Below are positions 27,407 to 36,325 of a DNA stretch of 64,000 nt, in pieces. The stretch lies in the NCBI GenBank assembly GCA_910575255.1, contig CAJTEM010000008.1, forward strand, positions 62,001 to 126,000, in the 5' to 3' direction. Position numbers and translations under genes: made by a program. The stretch's first letter is position 1, and every line of letters starts with the position of its first letter. The DNA comes from Lachnospiraceae bacterium (GTDB taxonomy: Bacteria > Bacillota > Clostridia > Lachnospirales > Lachnospiraceae). The notes beneath the pieces were generated by a model. That model did no database searches and was not told the origin of the DNA. It saw nothing but the letters and a program-made list of their open reading frames with translations.

Positions 27407-28135
27407 TCAGATCCCGCATTCTCTCAGAAAATCCATGGTAAGCCCTCCTCCTGGCTTTCCTGAGGCAGCCTCTTCTCTCCCGAATCTGCCAGAAGGCGCA
27501 GATAATTCCCTGGCTGCTCCCACGCTGGCATCCCTCACCTTCCCTTCCGAAAGCCCCAGCAGCCTTTCCACATATTTCCCGATGATATCATTTTCCAGAT
27601 TCACCAAATCCCCAGGCTTTTTTCTCAGTAAAGTAGTCTCCTCTCCTGTATGGGGAATCACAGATACCTGAAAGTATTCCTCTCCTACTGCCGCTACGGT
27701 CAGGCTGATCCCATCGATTGCGACGGAACCCTTCTCCACAATGAGACGCAAAATCTCCGGCCCTGCCTCTATCGTCACCCAGACTGCATTTTCCTCCCTT
27801 CTCAGAGAGCGAATCACCCCGGTGCCATCAATATGGCCGGATACCAGATGCCCTCCGAACCGTCCCATGGCCGACATGGCACGTTCCAGATTCACCAGTT
27901 CCCCAGGCTTTCCCCGTCCCAGGCTGCTCCGGCGAAGGGTCTCTGCCATCACATCCGCGGTAAAGCCGTCTTTCTGCAGGGAAACCACGGTCAGGCAGAT
28001 CCCGTTGACTGCAATGCTGTCCCCGATCCGGGTTCCCTCCAGAACCCTTCTGGCCTGGATTGCGATCTGTCCGGAGCTTCCCTGCACGGCAGTCCGTCGG
28101 ATTTGTCCCAGCTCCTCAATAATTCCTGTAAACAT
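27407..28135 (-). CDS. ribE: Riboflavin synthase alpha chain
   Basis: A 242-residue riboflavin synthase with two lumazine-binding barrels (residues about 1-97 and 98-195; MFTGIIEELG start, NGICLTV and DGISLTV strands, MSAMGRFGGHLVSGHIDGTG). It dismutates two lumazines into riboflavin. The protein is longer than usual: about 35 residues rich in Glu, Arg and Gly (around 198-232) are inserted before the standard end GLTMDFLRECGI. The insert does not break the barrels and may be harmless. It lies 37 bases after ribD. Confidence 0.96.
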   Translation of the reverse strand: MFTGIIEELGQIRRTAVQGSSGQIAIQARRVLEGTRIGDSIAVNGICLTVVSLQKDGFTADVMAETLRRSSLGRGKPGELVNLERAMSAMGRFGGHLVSGHIDGTGVIRSLRREENAVWVTIEAGPEILRLIVEKGSVAIDGISLTVAAVGEEYFQVSVIPHTGEETTLLRKKPGDLVNLENDIIGKYVERLLGLSEGKVRDASVGAARELSAPSGRFGREEAASGKPGGGLTMDFLRECGI

Positions 28136-28172
28136 TTCCCCTCTCCTTTCCCTCCGGATACTGCTCCCGGAA

Positions 28173-29273
28173 TCATTTTACACACCTTTTTAGAACCTGG
28201 TATTCCAGCATCAAATCCTCCCCCACCTGTGATACTCCTTTCAGAGAAAACAGTTTTGCTTCCTTCGGTGTCAATACTCCGGCTCCTGTCACCGGTGTCT
28301 TTGCCTGACTGCCTCCGAATATTTTGGGAGCTATAAAAACCCTTGCCTCCTGTACGATTCCGGCCCGCAGCGCTGCTTCATTTAATTCTCCTCCGCCTTC
28401 CAGCAAAATGCTGTCCAGTCCCTGGCTTCCCAGAATCTCCATCAGCCTTCTCAGATCCACCTGTCCGTTCTCATCCGCAGCCAAAATCACCTGAATTCCC
28501 AGCGCTTCCAGCTCTGCCGCCGTTTCCGGACTTCCCTGGCCATGTGCCACAATCGTTGGGTATTCCCTGGCTGTCTGGCAGATTCTGCTGTTTCTGGGGA
28601 TCCGAAGCCGGCTGTCACAGATAATCCGCACCGGACTTTTCCCTCCCTCCAGCCTCACATTCAGCATCGGATCATCGGCCATCACCGTACCGATCCCCAC
28701 CATAATTCCCATATATTGATGACGCAGCCTTTGCACCTGCTCTCTGGCGGCTTCCCCGGTAATCCACTGAGAAGCGCCGGTACGGGTGGCAATCTTTCCG
28801 TCCAGTGTCATGGCATACTTCATCACCACATAAGGGGTTCCCCTGGTAATATAGTGAAAAAACACCGGATTCAGACGGTCGCATTCTTCCCGGAGAAAAT
28901 CTTCTTCTACCGTTACTCCTGCCTTTTTCAGCACCTCCGCCCCTTTTCCTGCCACCTTGGGATTCGGATCCCTGGATCCAATCACCACCCGGACAATTCC
29001 CTGCTCCAGGATCGCCTCCGTACAGGGAGGCGTCTTCCCGTAATGGCAGCATGGTTCTAAGGTCACATACATCACGGCCCCCTGTGCCGGCTCCTTCAGG
29101 GCAGCAATCGCATTGCGCTCTGCATGGAGACCTCCGCACCGGGCATGGTATCCTTCTCCGATGATCCGGCCGTCCTTTGCAATAACAGCTCCCACTACCG
29201 GGTTAGGGTTGGTCCATCCCCGCCCCTTCTCTGCCAGCTCGATCGCCCTCCTCATCAAATCCTCATCCGTCAT
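28173..29273 (-). CDS. ribD: Bifunctional riboflavin deaminase / reductase
   Basis: A 366-residue RibD. The N-terminal deaminase has the zinc site in GGLHAERNAI and PCCHYGKTPPC; the C-terminal reductase carries GASQWITG, GIGTVMADDPML and the nucleotide-binding LLEGGGELNEAAL. It performs the second and third steps of riboflavin synthesis. It is the first gene of ribD-ribE-ribBA-ribH and follows an FMN riboswitch and two hairpin terminators. The start ATG follows AAGGAGTGAGGAA. Confidence 0.97.
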   Translation of the reverse strand: MTDEDLMRRAIELAEKGRGWTNPNPVVGAVIAKDGRIIGEGYHARCGGLHAERNAIAALKEPAQGAVMYVTLEPCCHYGKTPPCTEAILEQGIVRVVIGSRDPNPKVAGKGAEVLKKAGVTVEEDFLREECDRLNPVFFHYITRGTPYVVMKYAMTLDGKIATRTGASQWITGEAAREQVQRLRHQYMGIMVGIGTVMADDPMLNVRLEGGKSPVRIICDSRLRIPRNSRICQTAREYPTIVAHGQGSPETAAELEALGIQVILAADENGQVDLRRLMEILGSQGLDSILLEGGGELNEAALRAGIVQEARVFIAPKIFGGSQAKTPVTGAGVLTPKEAKLFSLKGVSQVGEDLMLEYQVLKRCVK

Positions 29274-29337
29274 CTTTCCTCACTCCTTTTTGTCAGCGAA
29301 TGCTCTCGAAAACTCTTTGTGTCCGGATTTGCTCCAA

Positions 29338-29375
29338 ACACAAAAATACCCTGCAGAAATCATCCGCAGGGTATC
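29338..29375 (-). terminator. Second terminator-like hairpin in the rib leader
   Basis: On the minus strand ATACCCTGC pairs with GCAGGGTAT and is followed by TTTTTGTGTTTGG, about 65 bases before the ribD ATG. It comes after the riboswitch platform terminator, so the leader holds two in series. Confidence 0.65.
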
Positions 29376-29452
29376 TGACTCTTCTCACTCAAACCAATTT
29401 AACAGTTGCCCAAATCTTTCTGCGCTTTGGAATCCACGCCTCTCTGCCAAAA

Positions 29453-29495
29453 TAAAAAGCCCTGAAACGGAATCCCATTTCAGAGCGCTCATGAC
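29453..29495 (-). terminator. Riboswitch expression-platform terminator
   Basis: On the minus strand CTGAAAT...GTTTCAG extended to GCGC/GGGC closes a stem followed by TTTTTATTTT. It is placed 70-110 bases after the FMN aptamer and is the likely off switch when FMN is bound. Confidence 0.75.
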
Positions 29496-29566
29496 TTGGC
29501 AAATCTGATATCTGATCTTTCTGCGATCGGTTTGCTATACAGCGGAGGGAACGCTCTCCGCTTCCG

Positions 29567-29675
29567 TCATCTTCTTCCATCCAGACTATACTGTCGGCTC
29601 CGGAATCTCACCGGATCAACCTCTCGGCTCGCGGGCTGTACCGCCGGTAGGGACTTGCACCCTGCCCTGAAGACT
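29567..29675 (-). ncRNA. FMN riboswitch (RFN element)
   Basis: Reading the minus strand, the conserved blocks occur in order: TCAGGGCAGGGTG, GTCCCTACCGGCGGTA, CCCGCGAGC, GATCCGGTGAGATTCCGG, GCCGACAGT and a closing GTCTGGATGGAAGAAGAT. This is the FMN aptamer that controls riboflavin genes. It lies between a sigma-A promoter and the ribDEBAH operon, with a terminator as platform. Confidence 0.95.
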
Positions 29676-29692
29676 TTTCTGTTCTTTTGGTT

Positions 29693-29721
29693 ATTATAAT
29701 CTATCTCCTGACATTATGCAA
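29693..29721 (-). promoter_or_regulatory. Promoter of the riboflavin operon
   Basis: On the minus strand TTGCAT (29716-29721), a 17-base spacer and TATAAT (29693-29698) lie about 20 bases before the aptamer. It overlaps the end of the HAD remnant. Confidence 0.75.
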
Positions 29722-29919
29722 GTATTTTTTTCCTCCGCTGCCGGATTCCTTCTCCACGATCTCAAGCATTTCCCTGTCATTCATACTGTCTCCAAAGCCT
29801 ACCGTCTCCTCCACGGGAATCCCCAGAAGCTGCAGACCCTTTCCACCCCCCTTCCCCTTATCAAACCTTCTGTTTATCGCCTCGCCGTTAATAAAACCAT
29901 ACCGGTCCGGCTCCTGCAC
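29701..29919 (-). pseudogene. Remnant of a Cof-type HAD hydrolase
   Basis: About 72 codons resembling the C-terminal part of Cof/HAD phosphatases: a lysine-rich KGKGGGKGLQLLGIPVEE block and the metal-binding GFGDSMNDREMLEIV. The N-terminal nucleophile motif DxDxT is absent from the frame and upstream, and the end after MLEIV no longer matches the family. It overlaps the rib promoter. I read it as a decayed gene fragment left by a deletion that also removed dctM. Confidence 0.6.
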
Positions 29920-29926
29920 ACACAGC

Positions 29927-30700
29927 TTACTCCGCCATGGGACGGATATTCAGGGAATGCTCGATCTGCCTTCTCCAGCGGAGAAGCTCGCTGTTGCTTC
30001 CCTCACTCCCGTGCTTTTCCAGAAATATAATCTTCCTCCCCATCTCATCCTCCTGATATTTTTCCCAAACTCTGCTTGCTCTGATTTTACCGGTTTTATA
30101 TGATATCGATTTCATACAGATCATACCACAATTTTCTCCTCCCTGCAGTCCCTTTTTACCTGTAAAATCCCAGAATTTTCCTCTGCTTATCCTCCACTTC
30201 TCCTGATTTTCCGATACTCCCTGGGCGGTTCCATAATCCCCCGTCTTCCACTGCTTCACAAAACCGCCCAGACGGTTGAGACAGTAGACAACCATCATCA
30301 CACCCCCGACAGGCACGCACAGATAATAAAGCTCCATCGGCATATGTAAGGCCGGGGAGATCTGCCCGGAAGAATTCATGGTCACAATCCATCCTCCGGC
30401 AATCATCACAAAGATACTCAAAAACAGAATCAGAATCTCAATCCCGATCTTCGTCATCAGCATTCCCTTCTCACTGAACGACCGGGTTATCAGATTGATG
30501 GACAGATGACTGTCCTTTCCATAGGCATAAGGCACCCCCAACATAGTCATCCAGATCAGAAGATACCGCAAAAGCTCTTCTGTATACTTGCTGGGACTGT
30601 TTAACACAAACCGGGTAAACACCTGCCAGAAGCATCCCGCAACCATCACCGCCACCACGACTCCCAGAAGAATCTCCAGAATCCTGTTTAGTACTTTCAT
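29927..30700 (-). CDS. dctQ: TRAP transporter small permease DctQ with abnormal C-terminal extension
   Basis: The first 150 or so residues form a normal DctQ: four membrane helices with FWQVFTRFVLNSPSKYTEEL and WMTMLGVPYAYGKDSHLSI. After about residue 155 the sequence becomes a charged tail of roughly 100 residues that does not resemble the family. Normal DctQ proteins are about 160-180 residues, so the native stop was probably lost. The large permease gene dctM, normally next, is missing, and a HAD fragment follows instead. The transporter is therefore probably non-functional. The start is after AGGAGGAGT, just past the dctP stop. Confidence 0.8.
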   Translation of the reverse strand: MKVLNRILEILLGVVVAVMVAGCFWQVFTRFVLNSPSKYTEELLRYLLIWMTMLGVPYAYGKDSHLSINLITRSFSEKGMLMTKIGIEILILFLSIFVMIAGGWIVTMNSSGQISPALHMPMELYYLCVPVGGVMMVVYCLNRLGGFVKQWKTGDYGTAQGVSENQEKWRISRGKFWDFTGKKGLQGGENCGMICMKSISYKTGKIRASRVWEKYQEDEMGRKIIFLEKHGSEGSNSELLRWRRQIEHSLNIRPMAE

Positions 30701-30711
30701 CATACTCCTCC

Positions 30712-31734
30712 TCACTGTGCGTATTTCTGAATGTCATCATAAAGCGCCTTATAGCTCTCTCCCTTGGCGCAGTAATTCTCATGAACCGGCTGCACTGCCT
30801 CGATAAACGCTGTCTTGTCAATATCCCGGTAAATGGTCACTCCATGACTCTCTGCTTCCTCAACAGCCTCTGCCATCATGCCATTGTACAAGCTCTTGAA
30901 ATTCTCATTCGCCTTCTGAATCGAATCCACTAAAAGCTGCTTCTGTCCGTCCGTCATCCGATCCCAGGTCCGGGTGCTGATAATGTAAATGTCCGGCGAA
31001 TACTGATGCTCGGTATAGGTATACGCTTTGACCAGATCCTGATGTCCGTCCACGGTCAGCACCAGCTCCGTATTCTCCGCCCCGTCCACGATTCCCTGCT
31101 GCAGGGCACTGTACGTCTCCCCGCCTGCCATAGGTACCGGAGAACCGCCCATCAGCTCAATCATGTCCATGGAGGTAGAGCTCGGCATGGAACGGATTTT
31201 CTTTCCCTTTAAGACCGAGGGATCCGTACAGGCCACATTTTCCTTGAGATAAAAGTTCCGCGAACCATTGGCATAATATCCGATGGCAATATAGCCGTCC
31301 TCCGCTGTAGACGAAAACAGTTCCTTTACCTTCTCGCTGTTCTCACAGGCATTATAATAATGCTCCTGGCTCTGAAACAGATACGGCACCGCAAAGATGG
31401 AATACTCATCCTTAAACTGCCCCAGCGTATTAGAGCTGACCTTGGCCATATCCAGGACCCCTGCCTGCACCATCTCGATTTCTTCCTTTTCCGTTCCCAG
31501 CACCCCGCTGGCATAGATGGAAACCTTCAGATTCTGACTCGGATCCTCTGCCGCAAACTCCGAGATCCTGGCTATCGACCCGGCAATCTCTGACCCGGCC
31601 GCCTGGTTATGCGCCAGGCGAAGCTCCAGCACATCCCCCGAAGAAGTCCCCGCTACCGAGAAAAAAGTGGCCCCCACTATCGCAATAGCGGCTACGCTGG
31701 CAGCAATTCCAAGCGTTTTTTCCCATTTCTTCAT
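30712..31734 (-). CDS. dctP: TRAP transporter substrate-binding protein DctP
   Basis: A 340-residue extracytoplasmic binding protein. A signal/anchor helix covers about residues 7-29. Typical DctP features follow: GVLGTEKEEIEMVQAGVLDMA, SNTLGQFKDEYSIFAVPYLF and the GGETYSALQQGIVDGAENT block with the ligand-binding arginine region before it (GKKIRSMPSS). Ligands of this family are usually carboxylates or sugar acids. The start at 31734 is placed by AAGGAG; two upstream starts fit less well. It is followed by dctQ, but no dctM exists. Confidence 0.92.
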   Translation of the reverse strand: MKKWEKTLGIAASVAAIAIVGATFFSVAGTSSGDVLELRLAHNQAAGSEIAGSIARISEFAAEDPSQNLKVSIYASGVLGTEKEEIEMVQAGVLDMAKVSSNTLGQFKDEYSIFAVPYLFQSQEHYYNACENSEKVKELFSSTAEDGYIAIGYYANGSRNFYLKENVACTDPSVLKGKKIRSMPSSTSMDMIELMGGSPVPMAGGETYSALQQGIVDGAENTELVLTVDGHQDLVKAYTYTEHQYSPDIYIISTRTWDRMTDGQKQLLVDSIQKANENFKSLYNGMMAEAVEEAESHGVTIYRDIDKTAFIEAVQPVHENYCAKGESYKALYDDIQKYAQ

Positions 31735-32033
31735 ACTCCACATTCTCCTTTTCCTTCGCACATTTCCCTTAATCAAAACCAGATTTTGTAAAAAATGTAC
31801 AATAATTTTGTTTTCTCCCTTGATAAATACCGGTATTTTTAAGTGTTTTCAGTATAACATATTCAAAAATGCAATTCTCCCCTTGAATTGACGGGAATCC
31901 ATCATTTTCAAACTATATTGTACTCATTTCCGCCGATTTTTGCAGAATTCCCCTTGACAATCCCGGTTGATACCAAGAGCACTGGACAATATTGGAGAAA
32001 AAAAACGGGCACAGAAGATTTTTCAGGCACTTT

Positions 32034-32945
32034 TTATGTCTCGGGACTCTTTTTTTCTGCCATCCCCCTCAGATACCGGTAAAATACATCCGCCGCACCG
32101 CTTCTCCCCCGTCCCTTATCCGAAATCAGCCGGATCGACCGCACCGGCGTCTCAAAATCCAACGGAATCCGCACCAGTGCTGTTCTCCTCAAAAGCGGCA
32201 AAGCCAGACTCTCCGCCACAAACCCGATCCCCAGATTCTTCTCGATCAGCGGCAGCAAAAGATCCGAGGTCTCCACCTCCATATCCAGCTCCGGCTCCAT
32301 GCCATACCTTGCAAAAAGCTCCCGATAAAGCTCAAAGGTCGCCGTTCCCCTTCCCAGGCCAATCCAGGGATATTCCCGCAGCCTTTCCAGCCTGACCTTC
32401 TCCCGGCCCAGATGCTTATACTCCGCTCCTCCCACCAGAATCTCCCGGAAATCACACACCCAGTCGCAGCGGAAAGACTCCGATGCCTCAAAAGGCGTGG
32501 TCACAATCGCAAAATCCAGTCCTCCCGAAGAAAACTCCCGCATAATCTGCCGTGTGCTGTGATTGTGAACCTTAATCCTTATCCCGGGGTACTCCGTCCG
32601 AAAGGCACCCATAGCCTCCAGAAGAAAAAGGTGCAGCGCTGTCTCGGTCGCCCCGACTTCAACCACTCCCGTATCTGCTCTGTCCTGCCTGCCGATCTCT
32701 TCCTCGGCATGCGTCAAATGCTCATAAGCTGCCTTCACATGAACATACAGGCGCTCCCCCTCCCCGGTAAGGCGGATCCCCCGCGGCTCCCGCACTAAAA
32801 GACGGCAGTTCAGCTGCGCTTCCAGAAGCTTCATCACCCGTGTCACATTCGGCTGGTTGCTCCCCAGCGCAGCAGCCGCCCTGGTAAGATTCCCATACTT
32901 CGCCACATAATAAAAAACCTTATAATACTCAAAATTAATATCCAT
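32034..32945 (-). CDS. LysR family transcriptional regulator
   Basis: A 303-residue LysR regulator. The N-terminal winged helix (YYVAKYGNLTRAAAALGSNQ, then PNVTRVMKLLEAQLNCRLL) is followed by the effector-binding domain starting near residue 92 (GVVEVGATETALHLFLLEA). It is divergent from the MATE gene at 33098, with 152 bases between, and is therefore a candidate regulator of that pump. It may alternatively act on the nearby dct genes. The region before its ATG is very AT-rich. Confidence 0.93.
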   Translation of the reverse strand: MDINFEYYKVFYYVAKYGNLTRAAAALGSNQPNVTRVMKLLEAQLNCRLLVREPRGIRLTGEGERLYVHVKAAYEHLTHAEEEIGRQDRADTGVVEVGATETALHLFLLEAMGAFRTEYPGIRIKVHNHSTRQIMREFSSGGLDFAIVTTPFEASESFRCDWVCDFREILVGGAEYKHLGREKVRLERLREYPWIGLGRGTATFELYRELFARYGMEPELDMEVETSDLLLPLIEKNLGIGFVAESLALPLLRRTALVRIPLDFETPVRSIRLISDKGRGRSGAADVFYRYLRGMAEKKSPET

Positions 32946-33097
32946 GTCAAATTTATATATCCTTTATATAATCTATATATTTTATCTATTTCACTTTCCA
33001 TAGTATAATACATTTTTGGTCAAACATAAAGGGAAACCGAGATATGAATAAGATATGAATAAGACCATAAAAGAAAAAAAGAAAGGACATAATCCCC

Positions 33098-34432
33098 ATG
33101 AACAAAGACCTGACCCAGGGAAATCCCCAAAAAGTACTGTTTTCCTTTTGCCTCCCCATGTTCGGAAGCATCCTGTTCCAGCAATTATATAATATCGCAG
33201 ACTCCCTGGTAGCCGGCAAATTCATCGGGGAAAGCGCCCTGGCTGCCGTAGGCAACAGCTACAATATCACCCTGATCTTCCTCGCTTTTGCCTTTGGCTG
33301 CAACATCGGCTGTTCTGTCGTCGTATCCCAGCTCTTCGGAGCCAGAGAATACCAGAAAATGAAAACCGCTGTGAGTACCACCCTCACAGCGAGTCTCTTT
33401 CTGTGCCTGGCCCTCATGAGCCTGGGCCTGCTCTTCTGCAACCAGCTTCTGCTCTTTATGAAGACTCAGCCGGAAATCATGGCTGACTCTTCGCTTTACT
33501 TACGGATCTATATCTGGGGACTCCCCTTTCTGCTCTTTTACAACATTGCTACGGGGATCTTTTCCGCATTGGGAGACTCCAAAACGCCTTTTTTCTTTCT
33601 GGCTGTGTCCTCCACCGCCAATATTGCCGTGGACATATTATTTGTAAAAGCCTTCTCCATGGGGGTAGCCGGAGTCGCATGGGCAACCTTTCTCTGTCAG
33701 GGCGTCAGCTGCATCCTCTCCCTCATCCTCATAATCAGACGCCTCTCCCAGATCAAAACCCAGGAGCCTGCCCCCCGCTTTTCCTGGCCCCTGCTTAAAA
33801 GGATCGCCGTCATTGCCATTCCCAGCATCCTGCAGCAATCCTTCATCTCCCTGGGAAACGTGATGATCCAGGGCTGCATCAACAGCTTTGGCATCCGCGT
33901 TGCCGCCGGCTACGCTGCTGCCGTAAAGCTCAATAACCTGGTGATCACATCTTTCACCACCATCGGCAACGGCATCTCCAACTTTTCCGCCCAGAACCTG
34001 GGCGCCCGCCAATACTCACGCATCCGGGAAGGGATCCGCGCCGGTCTCAAACTGGTATGGACCCTGTGCCTCCCCTTCTGCCTGGCCTACCTGCTCCTGG
34101 GCAGATACCTGCTCCTGCTGTTCCTAAACCAAAGCTCCGGCTCCGCCCTTACCACCGGACAGCAGTTCCTGCAGATTCTCTCCCCCTTTTACTTCGTCAT
34201 AGCCGCCAAGCTGGTCGCAGACGGCGTCCTCCGCGGTACCAGCGCCATGCTCTCCTTTATGGTCGCCACCTTCACCGACCTGATCCTGCGCGTCGTTCTG
34301 GCCTTTGTCCTCTCCGGCCTGACTGGAACAGCTACTGGTATCTGGCTCGCATGGCCCATCGGATGGTTCATCGCCACAGCGCTCTCGCTCTTTTTCCTGA
34401 AAAATAACAAGGCAATGCAGACACTTTCCTGA
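33098..34432 (+). CDS. MATE family efflux transporter (copy 2)
   Basis: A 444-residue membrane protein with about 12 hydrophobic helices and MATE motifs (MFGSILFQQLYNIADSLVAGKFIGE, QNLGARQYSRIREGIRAGL). It exports cationic compounds or drugs coupled to ions; substrate unknown. It is the only plus-strand MATE in the window and is divergent from a LysR gene. AAGAAAGGACAT precedes the ATG. Confidence 0.92.
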   Translation: MNKDLTQGNPQKVLFSFCLPMFGSILFQQLYNIADSLVAGKFIGESALAAVGNSYNITLIFLAFAFGCNIGCSVVVSQLFGAREYQKMKTAVSTTLTASLFLCLALMSLGLLFCNQLLLFMKTQPEIMADSSLYLRIYIWGLPFLLFYNIATGIFSALGDSKTPFFFLAVSSTANIAVDILFVKAFSMGVAGVAWATFLCQGVSCILSLILIIRRLSQIKTQEPAPRFSWPLLKRIAVIAIPSILQQSFISLGNVMIQGCINSFGIRVAAGYAAAVKLNNLVITSFTTIGNGISNFSAQNLGARQYSRIREGIRAGLKLVWTLCLPFCLAYLLLGRYLLLLFLNQSSGSALTTGQQFLQILSPFYFVIAAKLVADGVLRGTSAMLSFMVATFTDLILRVVLAFVLSGLTGTATGIWLAWPIGWFIATALSLFFLKNNKAMQTLS

Positions 34433-34465
34433 CACAGCGAATGGGGAGACGGGATCTTCCTCCCG

Positions 34466-36190
34466 TCATCCCCGATGGTTCGCTCTCTCCGCCTTCACGC
34501 TCTTCCCCCGGATTTTCGCCCGCTTCATACACTCCAGCACCTCTTCCGCACAGTCCTTTGGCACCTCCACAAAGGTATATTTATCATACATATCAATGCT
34601 GCCGATCCATTTTCCCGGAATTCCGCTCTCACCGGCCACAGCGCCCAGAATATCACCGGACTTCACGTTCTGATCCTTCCCCACATTCAGAAACAGGGTT
34701 GCCATCTCGGATGTCCGATGCTTTCTTCCTCTGTGTTCGTTTTCCCTTCCCTCATAGTCTCCGCCGGAATGCCTTCTTCCGTATCCCCTTCCGGCCTCTC
34801 TCCGGCCATAGCCTTGTCCGCTTCGGCCGTTTTTGCCATACCGATCCAAATCCTCCAGGGAACGTGCTTCCCGGTAATCGTCGATGATATCCTGATTCTC
34901 CTCACCCATGCTCAGACGCACCAGGGCAGCCGCCAGATCCAGAGAGGTATAGTCCTCCTCCAGAAGCTTTTTCTCCACAATGTGAATCACCCGGCTTAAA
35001 TCCATATCCTCCATGACCTCCTTTGCCTGGCTCAGCACCTTCTCTGCCTTGATCTCTGTGATATCATCCAGAGAGGGGATCGCCTGCGGCACGATCCGGG
35101 TCTTACAGTACCGCTGGATGTCCCGCAGCTTATAGACCTCTCTCCCCACGACCAGGCTGAAGGCGATTCCCTCCCGTCCCGCACGGCCGGTCCTGCCGAT
35201 CCGATGTACATAATATTCATCATCCTGAGGAATATCGTAATTGAACACCGCCTCCACATCGTCCACATCAATCCCCCTTGCAGCCACATCCGTAGCTACC
35301 AGGATCTCGGTCCTTCCCTTGCGGAAGCTGTTCATCACCCGATCCCTCTGCACCTGCTTCAGATCCCCGTGCAGCCCTTCTGCAAAATATCCTCTGCCCT
35401 GCAGCTCTTCCACCAGAAGATCCACCTGGCGCTTGGTGTTGCAGAATGCCACCGAAAGCTTAGGCGCATACAGATCAAGCAGGCGGCACATCACCTCCAC
35501 CTTGGTCTTTGGCTTCACCTCATAGTAGTACTGCGTCACCTTTGGCACGGTCAGCTCCTTTTTCACTACCCGCACTACCTCCGGATCCTGCTGAAAGGTA
35601 CGGGCGATCTTTAAGATCGCATCCGGCATGGTAGCGGAAAACAGAATCGTCTGCCGCTCTTTTGGAAGCTGTCCTAAGATCGTCTCCATATCCTCCAGAA
35701 AGCCCATGTTCAGCATCTCATCCGCCTCATCCATGATCACGGTATGAACCATATCCGTCTTCACGGTTCTGCGCCGCATATGGTCCATCACCCTTCCCGG
35801 TGTTCCGATGATAATCTGCGGCCCGTCCTTCAGGGAACGGATCTGCCGCGCAATATCCTGTCCGCCATAGATCGGCAGCACCTTGATTCCATGCAGGTAT
35901 TTTGCCAGGCTGCGGATCTCCTCCGCCACCTGGATGGCCAGCTCCCGGGTCGGGCAGAGCACCAAAGCCTGCAGATGCTTATTCCTCGGATCCAGCTTCT
36001 GAAGCAGCGGAATCCCAAAGGCTGCCGTCTTGCCGGTTCCGGTCTGTGCCTGTCCGATGATGTCCCGCCCTTCTGCCTGTACCGGAATCGCCTTTGCCTG
36101 AATCGGCGTAGTCTCTTCAAATCCCATATCTGTGATGGCCTTCAGAATCTTCTCATTCAGCCCCAGCTCCTCAAATTTTGTTGTCTCCAT
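34466..36190 (-). CDS. DEAD-box RNA helicase with C-terminal DbpA-type RNA-binding domain
   Basis: A 574-residue ATP-dependent RNA helicase. Motifs in order: Q motif (FEELGLNEKILKAITDMGFEETTPIQ), Walker A AQTGTGKT, PTRELA, DEAD as MDEADEM, SAT, then VATDVAARGIDV and HRIGRTGRAGREG. After residue 370 come a helical segment, an Arg/Gly/Glu-rich linker (about 450-490) and a DbpA-like fold ending near VKAERANHRG. Such enzymes assist ribosome assembly and cold adaptation. Its leader contains a terminator-like hairpin, suggesting attenuation. Confidence 0.95.
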   Translation of the reverse strand: METTKFEELGLNEKILKAITDMGFEETTPIQAKAIPVQAEGRDIIGQAQTGTGKTAAFGIPLLQKLDPRNKHLQALVLCPTRELAIQVAEEIRSLAKYLHGIKVLPIYGGQDIARQIRSLKDGPQIIIGTPGRVMDHMRRRTVKTDMVHTVIMDEADEMLNMGFLEDMETILGQLPKERQTILFSATMPDAILKIARTFQQDPEVVRVVKKELTVPKVTQYYYEVKPKTKVEVMCRLLDLYAPKLSVAFCNTKRQVDLLVEELQGRGYFAEGLHGDLKQVQRDRVMNSFRKGRTEILVATDVAARGIDVDDVEAVFNYDIPQDDEYYVHRIGRTGRAGREGIAFSLVVGREVYKLRDIQRYCKTRIVPQAIPSLDDITEIKAEKVLSQAKEVMEDMDLSRVIHIVEKKLLEEDYTSLDLAAALVRLSMGEENQDIIDDYREARSLEDLDRYGKNGRSGQGYGRREAGRGYGRRHSGGDYEGRENEHRGRKHRTSEMATLFLNVGKDQNVKSGDILGAVAGESGIPGKWIGSIDMYDKYTFVEVPKDCAEEVLECMKRAKIRGKSVKAERANHRG

Positions 36191-36223
36191 ATTCTGCCTT
36201 TCACCTTTCTCAACCTGATTCCG

Positions 36224-36262
36224 AAAAAAAGAGAGGTTCCAGGACAGACCCGAATCCTCTCT
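36224..36262 (-). promoter_or_regulatory. Terminator-like hairpin in the helicase leader (possible attenuator)
   Basis: On the minus strand AGAGAGG pairs with CCTCTCT across an extended stem (GATTCGGG side and TCCTGGAACC side) followed by TTTTTTTCGG. It starts about 10-15 bases after the predicted transcription start and ends before the ribosome binding site, so it could stop transcription early. Confidence 0.65.
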
Positions 36263-36276
36263 AGTAACATTTTTTT

Positions 36277-36305
36277 ACTCTACCATAATCCGCAATGTTT
36301 GTCAA
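36277..36305 (-). promoter_or_regulatory. Sigma-A promoter of the DEAD-box helicase
   Basis: On the minus strand TTGACA (36300-36305), a 17-base spacer and TAGAGT (36277-36282). Confidence 0.75.
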
Positions 36306-36325
36306 ACGCTTTCTCCGGCTTAATT

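Noticed and set aside
29338-29375. Reading the second rib leader hairpin as the end of an upstream gene
   Set aside because: No coding frame ends there; it lies within the rib leader on the same strand as ribD.
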